Shown piece by piece: positions 34,615 to 43,691 of a stretch of 64,000 nucleotides of DNA (positions are counted from its first letter, which is position 1; each line of letters starts with the position of its first letter). The stretch comes from Vibrio fluminensis (GTDB taxonomy: Bacteria > Pseudomonadota > Gammaproteobacteria > Enterobacterales > Vibrionaceae). The stretch spans positions 33,986 through 97,985 of the forward strand of contig NZ_JADILO010000035.1 in assembly GCF_015278125.1 (NCBI RefSeq), given 5' to 3'. The notes under the pieces are model-generated. The model did not search any database and was not told the DNA's origin. It was given only the letters and a program-made list of their open reading frames with translations. A program made the position numbers and the translations under genes.

Positions 34615-34645
34615 TACTGTTTAAATTCACAGTTTTTCTTGATTT

Positions 34646-34685
34646 ATAAGGGTCACATTCGATAATGTGGCCCTTATTTATTTGT
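34646..34685 (+). terminator. Terminator of grxD
   Basis: Stem ATAAGGGTCACATT / AATGTGGCCCTTAT with a CGAT loop followed by TTATTTG, ending just before the topB leader. Confidence 0.9.
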
Positions 34686-34713
34686 GCGACTGATAGAGAT
34701 CGCTAGGTACGTT

Positions 34714-36681
34714 ATGTCACGTTTATTTATTGCTGAGAAACCAAGTTTAGGGCGAGCAATTGCTGCGGCACTTCCAGGGCCGAAAAAGAACGAACAAGGG
34801 TTTATTCGCTGTGGCAATGGTGATGTAGTGACTTGGTGTATCGGACATCTGCTTGAACAGGTAGAACCTGATGTCTATGACGAGCGCTATAAGAAATGGA
34901 ATCTCAATGATTTACCGATTGTGCCAGAGCAGTGGCAGTTAAGACCGCGTAAATCAGCCAGTAAGCAATTGACGGTCGTTCGCAAATTACTCAAAGAGAG
35001 TGCGCAAATCATTCATGCCGGTGATCCAGATAGAGAAGGACAACTCTTAGTCGATGAGGTGCTGGATTACTGCAAGGTCTCTCAAAGTAAAAAGCAGAGC
35101 GCTCAGCGCCTGCTGATCAGTGACCTTAACTTACCCGCAGTGAAACGAGCAATTAGCTCAATGCGTAGCAATCGTGATTTTATTCCGTTATCTGTATCGG
35201 CATTAGCGCGCTCACGCGCAGACTGGCTTTACGGAATGAATATGTCCCGTGCTTATACTCTTTTAGGTCAGAAGGCCGGTTATCAAGGCGTGTTATCAGT
35301 GGGACGTGTGCAAACCCCCGTCTTAGGCTTAGTGGTCCGTCGCGATGAAGAAATCGAAAATTTTGTCCCACGTGACTATTTCAGTCTCCATGCACTGATC
35401 CCTTATCAAGGAGAATTTGGTGCGTTTGATATCCGTGCGAAATGGCAACCAAGTGATGCTTGTAAGCCTTGGCAAGATGAAGAAGGGCGAGTACAGAATC
35501 GTAAGCTGGTGGAAAATGTTGCCAGTCGTATAGCCAATCAACCCGCTAAGGTAACGGAGTCACAGCAAAAACAAACGAAACAAGCTGCGCCACTGCCGTA
35601 CTCGCTGTCTGCGCTGCAGATCGATGTTGCCAAACGCTATGGAATGAGTGCGCAACAAGTGCTGGACACGTGTCAGTCATTGTATGAAAAACACAAGTTG
35701 ATTACCTATCCTCGTTCGGATTGTCGCTACTTGCCGCAAGAACATTACGCGCAAGCGGGTAGTGTTTGTCAGGCGATTGCCCATAACGCTAAAGAGATGA
35801 GTGCTGCGGTGAATGGTGCTGATTTAGCGCTTAAGTCAAAAGCATGGAATGATAAAAAAGTCGACGCTCACCACGCAATTATACCCACGCCAAAGCAGGC
35901 TTCAGTCAATGGGTTGTCGGGCAATGAAATGAAAGTGTATCAGATGATAGCTCGTCAGTATTTGATGCAATTTTATCCGCCAGCTGTCTATGCAGAAGCT
36001 AAATTGGTGTTTGATATTGCCGGTGGCATGTTTGTGGCAAAAGGTCGTCAATTGGTTGCCGCAGGTTGGAAAGCCTTGATGGGTAAAGCGGACGATGAAG
36101 ATGCCGGTGTCGATAACGTGCCGCCTCTAGCGGAAGGGACAGTGCTGACTTGCCGTGAAGGGGAAATTAAGCAGCACCAAACTGAGCCGCCGAAACACTT
36201 TACCGAAGCAACGCTGCTGCAAGCGATGACGGGGATTGCTCGTTTTGTTGAAGATAAAGAGCTGAAAAAAATTCTACGCGAAACAGATGGCCTCGGTACG
36301 GAAGCGACGCGTGCAGGTATATTAGATACGCTATTTAAACGCCAACTTTTAACTAGACAAGGCAAGAGCATTCTTAGTTCGCCAGCAGGAAGAGGTTTAA
36401 TTCATGCATTGCCGAATGAGTCTACTTACCCTGATATGACCGCTAATTGGGAACATCAACTGCAGGGTATGGCAGAGCGAAATCAAGCCTACCAGCCGTT
36501 TATGCAAGCATTGCATGATCGCATTAGTGGTTTGATGACCCAAGTGAAAAGTGGTGAAGTGCCAGAGTCATTACGTCATCTGCCAAAAGTTGAACGACCA
36601 GCATTTAAACGCAAGAAGCGAACATTTGCGAAATCAGGTGCAAAAAAGCCGTCGGCGACGAAAAGTAAAGCGAGTAAGTAA
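34714..36681 (+). CDS. topB: DNA topoisomerase III
   Basis: Type IA topoisomerase that decatenates DNA with single-stranded regions. 655 residues: TOPRIM at the N-terminus (MSRLFIAEKPSLGRAIAAAL; acidic DPDREG-type motif HAGDPDREGQL, about 105-115), the central toroid with SVGRVQTPVLGL, and the active-site tyrosine in KLITYPRSDCRYL (about 329-341). The C-terminal tail is short, basic and Lys/Ala/Ser-rich. ATG at 34714; the frame is open ten codons upstream without family similarity. Confidence 0.96.
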   Translation: MSRLFIAEKPSLGRAIAAALPGPKKNEQGFIRCGNGDVVTWCIGHLLEQVEPDVYDERYKKWNLNDLPIVPEQWQLRPRKSASKQLTVVRKLLKESAQIIHAGDPDREGQLLVDEVLDYCKVSQSKKQSAQRLLISDLNLPAVKRAISSMRSNRDFIPLSVSALARSRADWLYGMNMSRAYTLLGQKAGYQGVLSVGRVQTPVLGLVVRRDEEIENFVPRDYFSLHALIPYQGEFGAFDIRAKWQPSDACKPWQDEEGRVQNRKLVENVASRIANQPAKVTESQQKQTKQAAPLPYSLSALQIDVAKRYGMSAQQVLDTCQSLYEKHKLITYPRSDCRYLPQEHYAQAGSVCQAIAHNAKEMSAAVNGADLALKSKAWNDKKVDAHHAIIPTPKQASVNGLSGNEMKVYQMIARQYLMQFYPPAVYAEAKLVFDIAGGMFVAKGRQLVAAGWKALMGKADDEDAGVDNVPPLAEGTVLTCREGEIKQHQTEPPKHFTEATLLQAMTGIARFVEDKELKKILRETDGLGTEATRAGILDTLFKRQLLTRQGKSILSSPAGRGLIHALPNESTYPDMTANWEHQLQGMAERNQAYQPFMQALHDRISGLMTQVKSGEVPESLRHLPKVERPAFKRKKRTFAKSGAKKPSATKSKASK

Positions 36682-36714
36682 CAGAGGCGGCTACGTCACA
36701 AAGCCGCGCTCGAA

Positions 36715-36918
36715 CTAATCAAATAGGTTGCCATTATCAGCGATCGCTCCGCGTACGTCATTTTGCGTTAGTACACGTTTACCAAGCTCGCTTTTCACCT
36801 GCTTGCCCAAGTCAATCAAAGCATCTCGATTGGCTTGAGTTTGGCGTTTGCCAGCACTTCGTAGGCAGTAATTCAACTCATGCGCTTCACTGAAATTCAC
36901 TAGATGTCTATCCGCCAT
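36715..36918 (-). CDS. Small hypothetical protein (67 residues)
   Basis: 67 residues beginning MADRHLVNFSEAHELNYC. ATG at 36918 follows AAGGAGAG, so the gene is convincing. The product is soluble, slightly basic, probably helical (KRQTQANRDALIDLGKQVKSEL), with a C-terminal ADNGNLFD. I do not recognise the family. It converges with topB, 33 bp apart. Confidence 0.65.
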   Translation of the reverse strand: MADRHLVNFSEAHELNYCLRSAGKRQTQANRDALIDLGKQVKSELGKRVLTQNDVRGAIADNGNLFD

Positions 36919-37033
36919 CAATACTCTCCTTATTGAGTAAAACCTCTTTAATTTTGGAAGTCGGAAGCGAATTTTCAAGCGCGTTTGATAAGTTTATAAA
37001 CTCGCTTGTATAGGGAATTTCATAGCTAATTGA

Positions 37034-37720
37034 TCACCAAGGAATTTGGCTACCATCGAAATTGATAAACTGTCCGGATTGCGCTTGGGTAAAATTAGCA
37101 ATTACCTGTGTTAAGCCGTTCACTGACGTTGCAACATCAATCAGCGCATTAGGTCCACCCATCTCGGTTTGTACCCAACCCGGGTGCAGTGCCACGACGG
37201 TAAACCCTTGTGGTGAAAGGTCATTGCTTAAGCTTTTGACCACCGAGTTTAGCGCCGCTTTCGATGAACGATAGATATAACCCCCGCCTGAGGTATTCTC
37301 GGTCATACTGCCGACTTTCGATGATAAACAAGCAATGGTTGGAGAATCGCTTTGAGTGAGATTGAAATGCAGTGCTTCGACTAATTTAAGTGGCGCTATT
37401 GCATTGATTTCAAATACCTTACGCCATTCGTTGATATCCGTATTGCCAAAACCATAGCCTTTAGGACCATAGTAGCCTGCATTATTGATCAGCAGATCGA
37501 GTCGTCCAATCGTCGCACTGAGCTGTTCGAACTTGTCATAGTCGGTGATGTCGAGACAATGGCAATGCAGATTAGTATGTTTATGGGCAAGTGCGAGCAG
37601 TGGTTCGGCACTGTTGATATTACGGTAAGTGGCGTGAACTGTCGCTCCTTGTGCTAGGTAGTGATGAACAAACCCTAAGCCAATACCGCGGTTTGCACCG
37701 GTGATCAGTATCGTTTTCAT
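37034..37720 (-). CDS. SDR-family oxidoreductase
   Basis: 228 residues, classical short-chain dehydrogenase/reductase with intact motifs: TGANRGIG (about 7-14) for NAD(P), NNAG (about 80-83), catalytic Ser in CLSSKVGSM (about 134-142) and YxxxK as YRSSK (about 154-158). Similar to C-signal-type SDRs (csgA-like). Substrate unknown. AAGGAGAGG precedes the ATG at 37720. Unlike the SDR-like gene at 31830-32492, nothing essential is missing. Confidence 0.88.
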   Translation of the reverse strand: MKTILITGANRGIGLGFVHHYLAQGATVHATYRNINSAEPLLALAHKHTNLHCHCLDITDYDKFEQLSATIGRLDLLINNAGYYGPKGYGFGNTDINEWRKVFEINAIAPLKLVEALHFNLTQSDSPTIACLSSKVGSMTENTSGGGYIYRSSKAALNSVVKSLSNDLSPQGFTVVALHPGWVQTEMGGPNALIDVATSVNGLTQVIANFTQAQSGQFINFDGSQIPW

Positions 37721-37763
37721 TGCCTCTCCTTGGAATAGTTAAAATGGTCTAGGTCATATTGTG

Positions 37764-37886
37764 TTAGGGCATAATAATAAAATCAATCATGAACCATGCG
37801 GTGAGTACCATCGTGATAAACGCCAACATTGCGCCCAAGGTTCCGGCGGCAATGCCCAGCCAAAAATAGAGAGTAGAAGAGTACAT
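37764..37886 (-). CDS. Possible 40-residue single-helix membrane protein next to a Fur-like palindrome
   Basis: An ATG at 37886 opens 40 codons giving MYSSTLYFWLGIAAGTLGAM and a further hydrophobic stretch, ending DFIIMP: a single long membrane helix. There is no ribosome site; instead the mRNA just before the ATG would fold into the perfect 13-bp-arm hairpin at 37887-37927. The Fur-like core there suggests iron control if the gene is real. The frame is open further up to 38081 but that would overlap the divergent gene. I consider it a candidate only. Confidence 0.4.
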   Translation of the reverse strand: MYSSTLYFWLGIAAGTLGAMLAFITMVLTAWFMIDFIIMP

Positions 37887-37927
37887 AAGATTTAATTGAA
37901 AATGATAATTAATATCAATTAAATCTT
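37887..37927. promoter_or_regulatory. 41-bp palindrome with Fur-box-like core
   Basis: Perfect 13-bp arms AAGATTTAATTGA and TCAATTAAATCTT enclose the 15-bp core AAATGATAATTAATA. Within it, TGATAAT-T-AATATCA (37903-37917) is a 7-1-7 Fur-type inverted repeat with one mismatch. Read on the plus strand the right arm runs into TTTTTT, so it could also act as a rightward terminator. Located between divergent genes (tiny membrane ORF and the deacetylase-like gene). Confidence 0.6.
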
Positions 37928-37988
37928 TTTTGCAGCACAATTTCAAGCTGTTAACATACAGAGATACTTTGTTATTGCGATTGTCTCT

Positions 37989-38909
37989 ATGCTTCCTATT
38001 GTTTACCACTCTATCTATTCGCAGCTTGAGCTGCCAGCAGAACACCGCTACCCAATCAGTAAATATCAGCGTTTGTATCAAGCTCTAGTAGAGAAACAGC
38101 AACAGGACTCCAATTGGCTGAGCTTGTTTGAGATTGCCCAGCCTACACCGCTAACTATTGCTCAGGTACAGCAGGTACATCGCCCTGACTACATCGAGGC
38201 GCTGTTCAATAACCAATTGCCTGCAGCGAAAATGCGCCGAATTGGTTTTCCTTGGAGTGAGCAATTAATTGAACGTACGTTAACGTCCGCTGGTGGTACT
38301 TGCCTCAGTGCGGAGCTGGCGATAGAGCATGGCTTATCTATTCATTTAAGTGGCGGTTATCATCATGCCCACTATGATTTTGGCTCGGGATTTTGTTTGA
38401 TTAACGACTTGGTCTTGGCGGCTAAACGCGCACTGGAATTTCCCCACATAGACAAAGTGCTGATTATTGACAGTGATGTTCACCATGGGGATGGCACCGC
38501 GACTTTGTGCGCAGGTGAGGAGGATATCATCACGCTTTCCTTCCATTGCGATAAAAACTTTCCAGCCAAGAAGCCGGATTCCGATATCGACATCGCGTTG
38601 AGCCGAGAAACGGGTGACCAAGAATTTCTCGACCATTTCTGTAGTGTGGTGCAAACCGCAGTCAATCTACATCGTCCTGATTTGATTGTTTATGATGCGG
38701 GTGTTGATATTCATCGTGACGATGAGTTGGGCTACTTTAACGTCTCGACACAAGCGCTATTTCAGAGAGACAGTTTTTTAATCCAGTTGGCGAAAGAGAA
38801 AAGCATTCCCATGGCTTGTGTGGTTGGAGGTGGGTATCGTAGCGATCACCAAACGTTGGTCCCACTGCATATGCAGTTATTGGAAGCCGCATTTGCAAAC
38901 TATACCTAA
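37989..38909 (+). CDS. Histone deacetylase-family protein
   Basis: 306 residues, class of bacterial HDAC-like (acetoin utilisation AcuC / acetylpolyamine amidohydrolase) zinc hydrolases. Present are SGGYHHAHYDFGSGFC (about 120-135) with the paired active-site His, the zinc ligands in IDSDVHHGDGTA (about 161-172) and Asp in VYDAGVDIHRDD (about 233-244). Substrate may be an acetylated protein or polyamine; it cannot be told. ATG at 37989 matches the family N-terminus (LPIVYHSIYSQLELP), though no clear ribosome site is seen. Confidence 0.9.
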   Translation: MLPIVYHSIYSQLELPAEHRYPISKYQRLYQALVEKQQQDSNWLSLFEIAQPTPLTIAQVQQVHRPDYIEALFNNQLPAAKMRRIGFPWSEQLIERTLTSAGGTCLSAELAIEHGLSIHLSGGYHHAHYDFGSGFCLINDLVLAAKRALEFPHIDKVLIIDSDVHHGDGTATLCAGEEDIITLSFHCDKNFPAKKPDSDIDIALSRETGDQEFLDHFCSVVQTAVNLHRPDLIVYDAGVDIHRDDELGYFNVSTQALFQRDSFLIQLAKEKSIPMACVVGGGYRSDHQTLVPLHMQLLEAAFANYT

Positions 38910-38932
38910 GTTGAGCTGTGTGAATCTTTGAC

Positions 38933-38963
38933 AAAAAAGCCAGTGACGAGAATCACTGGCTTG
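38933..38963. terminator. Bidirectional terminator between the deacetylase-like and nhaC genes
   Basis: Stem AAGCCAGTGA / TCACTGGCTT with a short loop; A-run on the left gives a T-run for the leftward nhaC transcript. Confidence 0.85.
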
Positions 38964-38982
38964 TGTCTGAGTAAGATTGGTA

Positions 38983-40419
38983 TTAGTTGAGCATTGAGAA
39001 CCCACAAATGGTAAATAGGACGGTAGCAATTAGCCCTGTTGTGATCGCGTATGGGAACTGAGTACGAATATGGTCAATATGGTCGTTCTTAGTGGCCATT
39101 GAAGAGACAATACTGGTATCGCTGATTGGCGAAGTCATGTCACCAAAAATTGCCCCTGAAATCGCTGCGCCAATCATAAGCTGAGGGTCAATGCCAACAG
39201 CTGCACCCACTTGAACACCAATAGGGATCATAATCGAAAACGTTCCCCATGAGGTTCCAGTCGAAATTGCCATCAGAACGGAAATCAAGAATACAAACGC
39301 TGCAGAAAAACCCGATGGAATAATGCCGTCAATCGATTGAGTGATAAATGCACCAGTGTTGAGCTCACCAGAAACGTTACCCATCAAAAACGCCAGCGTC
39401 ATGATTGCGCTAAGAGGAATCATCGACGCATAGCCGGCAAATAAGTGCTTAAAAAACGCATCGACGTTTAGGATTTTTCGGCTAGTGAAGTAAACAAAAG
39501 AACAGGCAGTTCCGAGCATTACTCCCCAGAATACCGAGGTTGAACCAGAACCGTTAGCGAGATCACCATTACCAGTAATGTAGAGACCGACTGGCACCAT
39601 GATCGTTGTCGGAACTAGTGGGATCAAAAAGTTAAGAATTGACTCTTTGTGGTGTGCACTTTCTACCACTTCAACGTCTTCTTCTGAAGTGATCGGAAAC
39701 GCGCCTTCACGCAGTTCTTGTCCTGTGAGTGCTCGGCGCTCGGCTTCACCCATCGAACCCCATTTAACGCCACTAAAGATGTAGAACAACACCGAGGCGA
39801 GAGTGAGCCAAGCCATAAAGTTGTAAACCATCGAACCCGCCAAAATACTGAAAGGTTCGCCATCGATGAAACCTTTGCTCACTTGCACACCAATCACGCC
39901 CATCATTGCCGCACCCCAGCCGTTAATCATCACGCTAGAGCAGACTGAAACACAGGACGCTTGGATCACGTAAGCCATTTTCTCACGCGCAACACCATAG
40001 CGTTTGGCTAACTCATTGGTTGAGGTACCCGCCGCCATGATGGAGATTGAGGATTCAATAAAGATAATGCTAGTGATCAGCATTGCCAACAACTGAACCG
40101 CTTTCGGATTGTTGATAATATGCGCTTTTTCTGTCAGGTAACGGACCAGTGCTTTGGTACCACCGGTCACTTGGATTAAGCGAATTAGACCGCCCACCAT
40201 AAAACAGAACAAAATGGTGCGGGTTGATCCTGCCGAAGAAAAGACATCGATGATGCCATCTAAGGTTGCCGCAATGCCAGAAAAAGGGTTGAAACTATGG
40301 ATAACCGTAAAGCCAACAAAAATACCCGCAAGTAGCGATAGGATGACTTGACGAGTCCAAATAGCCAGACCGATTGTGACCAAAGGTGTAATGATGGTCC
40401 AAATACCATAATCAGTCAT
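38983..40419 (-). CDS. NhaC-family Na+/H+ antiporter (first of two)
   Basis: 478 residues, about eleven to twelve hydrophobic helices, NhaC family. Blocks seen: the GTSWGTFSIMIPIG motif near the C-terminus and the conserved ISDTSIVSSM, which in this family line the ion path. Members exchange Na+ for H+ or for organic anions (for example malate/lactate). It starts three bases after the stop of the PLP enzyme gene, with its ribosome site inside that gene's last codons, so the pair is a tight operon and the carrier may serve the enzyme's substrate or product. A related carrier is at 57544-58977. Confidence 0.88.
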   Translation of the reverse strand: MTDYGIWTIITPLVTIGLAIWTRQVILSLLAGIFVGFTVIHSFNPFSGIAATLDGIIDVFSSAGSTRTILFCFMVGGLIRLIQVTGGTKALVRYLTEKAHIINNPKAVQLLAMLITSIIFIESSISIMAAGTSTNELAKRYGVAREKMAYVIQASCVSVCSSVMINGWGAAMMGVIGVQVSKGFIDGEPFSILAGSMVYNFMAWLTLASVLFYIFSGVKWGSMGEAERRALTGQELREGAFPITSEEDVEVVESAHHKESILNFLIPLVPTTIMVPVGLYITGNGDLANGSGSTSVFWGVMLGTACSFVYFTSRKILNVDAFFKHLFAGYASMIPLSAIMTLAFLMGNVSGELNTGAFITQSIDGIIPSGFSAAFVFLISVLMAISTGTSWGTFSIMIPIGVQVGAAVGIDPQLMIGAAISGAIFGDMTSPISDTSIVSSMATKNDHIDHIRTQFPYAITTGLIATVLFTICGFSMLN

Positions 40420-40422
40420 GGA

Positions 40423-41574
40423 TTAAGCCTCTAATGCTTGCTTAAGATCGTCAATAAGATCATCAGCATCTTCAATGCCAATCGAAAGACGTAGAGTTTC
40501 AAAGTAGATCCCCATTGCTTCGCGTTCCTCTTTTGGTACCGAACCATGCGACATAGATGCGGTGTGATTAATCATGCTTTCTACACCACCTAATGATTCC
40601 GCCAGAACGAAATAACGCAACTTACCAATGAATTGACGAACCTCAGCCTCTCCGCCAGCAAGACGAATCGTTACCACCGCACCACCAGTCTTCATTTGAC
40701 GTTGACACAGTTCGTGCTGTGGGTGTGAAGCTAAGCCAGGGTAGTGAACTTCGATGACTTTGTCGTGTGTCTCAAGAAATTGTGCCACTTTCAACGCATT
40801 GGCACAGTGGCGCTCCATGCGAACGTCTAGTGTTTTTAATCCACGTAGGGATAGATAGGAATCGAAAGGCGAGGCAATGGCTCCGACTGTGGTTTTAAAT
40901 GCATTCAGTTGAGCCGCGAGCTCTGAGTTGTTGGTGATAAGCGCCCCCCCAATCACATCTGAGTGACCGCCAATGTACTTGCTGGTTGAAAGCATCACCA
41001 TGTCAGCGCCCAGAGCGAGCGGGCGTTGGTTCCATGCAGTTGAGAACGTATTGTCCACGCACGTCGTGATGCCGTTTGTTTTGGCTAAATCACACACCGC
41101 TTTGATATCAACCAGTTCTAGAAGAGGGTTGGTTGGTGTTTCAATCCAAATCAACGCGGTTTGCGCGGTGATCGCTGCCTCAACAGCCGCCAAATCATTG
41201 AGGTTCACATAGCTAAATGTCAGCCCCGAAGTGCGTTTGCGCAGGCTTTCAAACAGTCGATAAGTCCCACCATAGACGCTCGACATCACAATCACGTGTG
41301 CATCTTGGTTTAGGATCTCCAAAGCGAGCGTAGTTGCCGCCATGCCAGAAGCCGTGGCAGTAGCGTAAATGCCACCTTCTAATTCGGCTAATGCGGTTTC
41401 GTAAGCATGACGAGTTGGGTTACCACAGCGAGAGTAAAAGAACTCACCACTTTCCCCTAAGTTTGGCTGGACAAAAGTGCTCGCAGTAACAATTGGTGGA
41501 AAGATCGCGTTATTGCCCTTATCAGTTTGATTGCCACCGTGGATGGCAATTGTGGCAATTTTATTGCTTTTCAT
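40423..41574 (-). CDS. Trans-sulfuration PLP enzyme (cystathionine gamma-lyase/synthase type)
   Basis: 383 residues, Cys/Met-metabolism PLP family. Visible: substrate-binding YSRCGNPTRHAYE (about 47-59), GMAATTLAL near PLP phosphate, the PLP-contacting Asp in CVDNTFSTA, the PLP-lysine in LSTSKYIGGHSD (about 194-205), and LAESLGGVESM (about 322-332). The residue after VYG in SSVYGGTYRLF is Gly, not the Cys typical of methionine gamma-lyase, so a cystathionine gamma-lyase or synthase activity is more likely. Tightly linked to an NhaC carrier, an unusual partner. Start ATG at 41574. Confidence 0.88.
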   Translation of the reverse strand: MKSNKIATIAIHGGNQTDKGNNAIFPPIVTASTFVQPNLGESGEFFYSRCGNPTRHAYETALAELEGGIYATATASGMAATTLALEILNQDAHVIVMSSVYGGTYRLFESLRKRTSGLTFSYVNLNDLAAVEAAITAQTALIWIETPTNPLLELVDIKAVCDLAKTNGITTCVDNTFSTAWNQRPLALGADMVMLSTSKYIGGHSDVIGGALITNNSELAAQLNAFKTTVGAIASPFDSYLSLRGLKTLDVRMERHCANALKVAQFLETHDKVIEVHYPGLASHPQHELCQRQMKTGGAVVTIRLAGGEAEVRQFIGKLRYFVLAESLGGVESMINHTASMSHGSVPKEEREAMGIYFETLRLSIGIEDADDLIDDLKQALEA

Positions 41575-41809
41575 AGGAGATCCTATTGGGTTTCGACGTT
41601 GAGGACGATGAATATCGCATAATGTAAAGCTGAGTGAGGGGGGAACTCAATCAATTTAGAGTCAAATTTGTGAAAAGGTATCGGGGCGAATGTTTCGTTA
41701 TAAGAACTATCGTCGATTCGCTGAATAATTTCAGATGGTTACTTACGAGCATGCAGCTATATAGCTGCTGCTCGGTGTTTGTTGTTTTGTTGATATGACT
41801 GATGGAAAA

Positions 41810-43441
41810 CTAGGTTTGGCTTGAATCATCGATACAATCGAGAATCACCACACAGCCTTTGCCCGCAGCTTTCGCTTGATACATGGCGATATCCGCTTTA
41901 TGGATTAAATCATCACTATCGCAGCAGGAGTCTTGGCAGTAGTGTCCGCCAATACTGGTGCTGACTTGGATTTTGACGTCAGGTTCTACTTCAAATGGGC
42001 GCTTCACCACATCCAGTAACTCATCAGCATATTGCTGCGCTTGTTCAAAAATCAGCGATTGGTGCAACAGCACCGCAAACTCATCACCCCCAATTCGCCC
42101 AATGATCGCTTGTTCGCCATAAACGGATTGAATGGCTTTTGCTACGTGTTGCAAAGCGATATCCCCACCGCGGTGGCTATAGCTGTCATTAATTGATTTG
42201 AAATCATCCAGATCGATGAATACTAAGCACACTGGATTACCCTCTTTATTGGCTTTTTTCACCGCTTCAAGGGATTTTGCCTGGAATGCGCCGCGGTTAT
42301 ATAGGCCAGTTAAGTTGTCATAATGGGCTAAGTAGTGAATACGGCGATCGTCGCGATTCAGTCTCAGTTGATAGGTTGCAATGCAAAGTGCTAATACAAT
42401 GCTGAGTAATACGCCCAGTTGGATCATCGAACCGTGGAATGCTGTCGGATGTTGTACATCAATACGTTTTTCAAAATCCGCATAAGAAACCAATTTCCAC
42501 GAAGTGGTATCATTGTTTGATACATGGAAGTCTTGGAAACAGTAGGGATTGACTCTGTCTATCGCACCGACGGATTCAACCGTCATAATGCCAGTTTCAG
42601 ATTCAAGTTGACCTGAAACAGTGGTTTTGATTCGCTCGGCTAATTCGGGAAACATGGTATAAACAGTTTGATCTTGTTTGTCTTCAAACATAAAGGCAAA
42701 TTCAAGATCCGGTCTTTCATCATTAAATAGGAAGTAGCCACTGTTGTTGATCAGCATGTAGTTGGTGCCGCTGTCTAGGTTAAACAGACGCAGGCCATCC
42801 ATAAGATATTTTGCTAAATAGTTGATGATCACGATACCGCGCTTCTGACCTTGTTCGTCTACAACAGGGGTGGCCATACGTATCATTGGCTTGTGCGGCA
42901 CTTCGATCATGCCATGTTCCATGTTCAAATCGATAGGGGAGACATAGACTTGATTGCACCCTAGTGCCAATGCCTTTTGAAAGTAGTAGCGGTGGGCTTT
43001 GTTTTGCAGTTCATCTTTGGCAATAAGGTGTGCTTTGCCATCGTAGAAATTGACGCGCACAATTTCATTACCCTCAAGATCGAGATAACGAATCTGGTCA
43101 TAGATCTCTTTACGTTGACTCATTGCCAAAAGGGCATTGCTGGTATGCTGCAGCAATTGACTTTTGGTTTGTTCATCCAGTTCAGTCCCGGATTTATAGA
43201 TTTTTTGCTGGCCAAGAAGATCGGCCAATAGAGCTGTTTCCTTAACGACCGAACCAATTACCCATTCGATGTAGTTTTTCTTACCTTCAAGAAGCGCGTT
43301 TTGCTCCACTTTCATATTGCTTTTTACAGATGCAAGCTCTTGCTTAGAGTGATAAGTAAAAATGCCTAGAAACAACAAAATAAACACGCTGAATAAGACG
43401 AGAAATCGGGTAAAGAAAAACTTAAAGTCAGAGGAGTTCAT
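41810..43441 (-). CDS. Membrane sensor diguanylate cyclase (dCACHE-GGDEF)
   Basis: 543 residues. Membrane helix at about 8-30, then a periplasmic sensor of about 270 residues of the double-CACHE type (IRYLDLEGNEIVRVNFYDGK ... VYVSPIDLNMEHG ... PVVDEQGQKRGIVIINYLAKYL), a second helix (about 310-330), and a cytoplasmic GGDEF domain with the intact active site GRIGGDEFAVL. It should make cyclic di-GMP. The RxxD inhibition site is missing (YGEQ at that position), so feedback inhibition is not expected. I prefer the ATG at 43441; a TTG nine codons upstream is possible. No strong ribosome site for either. Confidence 0.88.
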   Translation of the reverse strand: MNSSDFKFFFTRFLVLFSVFILLFLGIFTYHSKQELASVKSNMKVEQNALLEGKKNYIEWVIGSVVKETALLADLLGQQKIYKSGTELDEQTKSQLLQHTSNALLAMSQRKEIYDQIRYLDLEGNEIVRVNFYDGKAHLIAKDELQNKAHRYYFQKALALGCNQVYVSPIDLNMEHGMIEVPHKPMIRMATPVVDEQGQKRGIVIINYLAKYLMDGLRLFNLDSGTNYMLINNSGYFLFNDERPDLEFAFMFEDKQDQTVYTMFPELAERIKTTVSGQLESETGIMTVESVGAIDRVNPYCFQDFHVSNNDTTSWKLVSYADFEKRIDVQHPTAFHGSMIQLGVLLSIVLALCIATYQLRLNRDDRRIHYLAHYDNLTGLYNRGAFQAKSLEAVKKANKEGNPVCLVFIDLDDFKSINDSYSHRGGDIALQHVAKAIQSVYGEQAIIGRIGGDEFAVLLHQSLIFEQAQQYADELLDVVKRPFEVEPDVKIQVSTSIGGHYCQDSCCDSDDLIHKADIAMYQAKAAGKGCVVILDCIDDSSQT

Positions 43442-43645
43442 GGCTGCGGACAAATCGAGATAATTCAAACGCGCGTATTATAGTGATACGTGTCACATAT
43501 TGGTAGCAGTAAAGCGAATTGTTTTCACGACAAAAATCTATTGAGTGTTGAACGAAGTTTACACATTTTGTTTACGCGATCAGCGGATATTGCTTAAGGT
43601 CTAGATGATTGAATTTATGGGGAGTATGCGATGGACTTTTGGCGT

Positions 43646-43677
43646 AAAAAAAAACGCTCGGCAAAGATCCGAGCGCA
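43646..43677 (-). terminator. Terminator of the GntR gene
   Basis: Minus-strand stem TGCGCTCGGATC / GCCGAGCGTT followed by eight or nine T, 15 bp after the stop of the GntR gene. Confidence 0.9.
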
Positions 43678-43691
43678 TTTCAAAGCCGTTG

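Noticed and set aside
40423..41574. Methionine gamma-lyase
   Set aside because: The Cys after VYG typical of that enzyme is Gly here and the LAESLGG block fits cystathionine gamma-lyase or synthase better.
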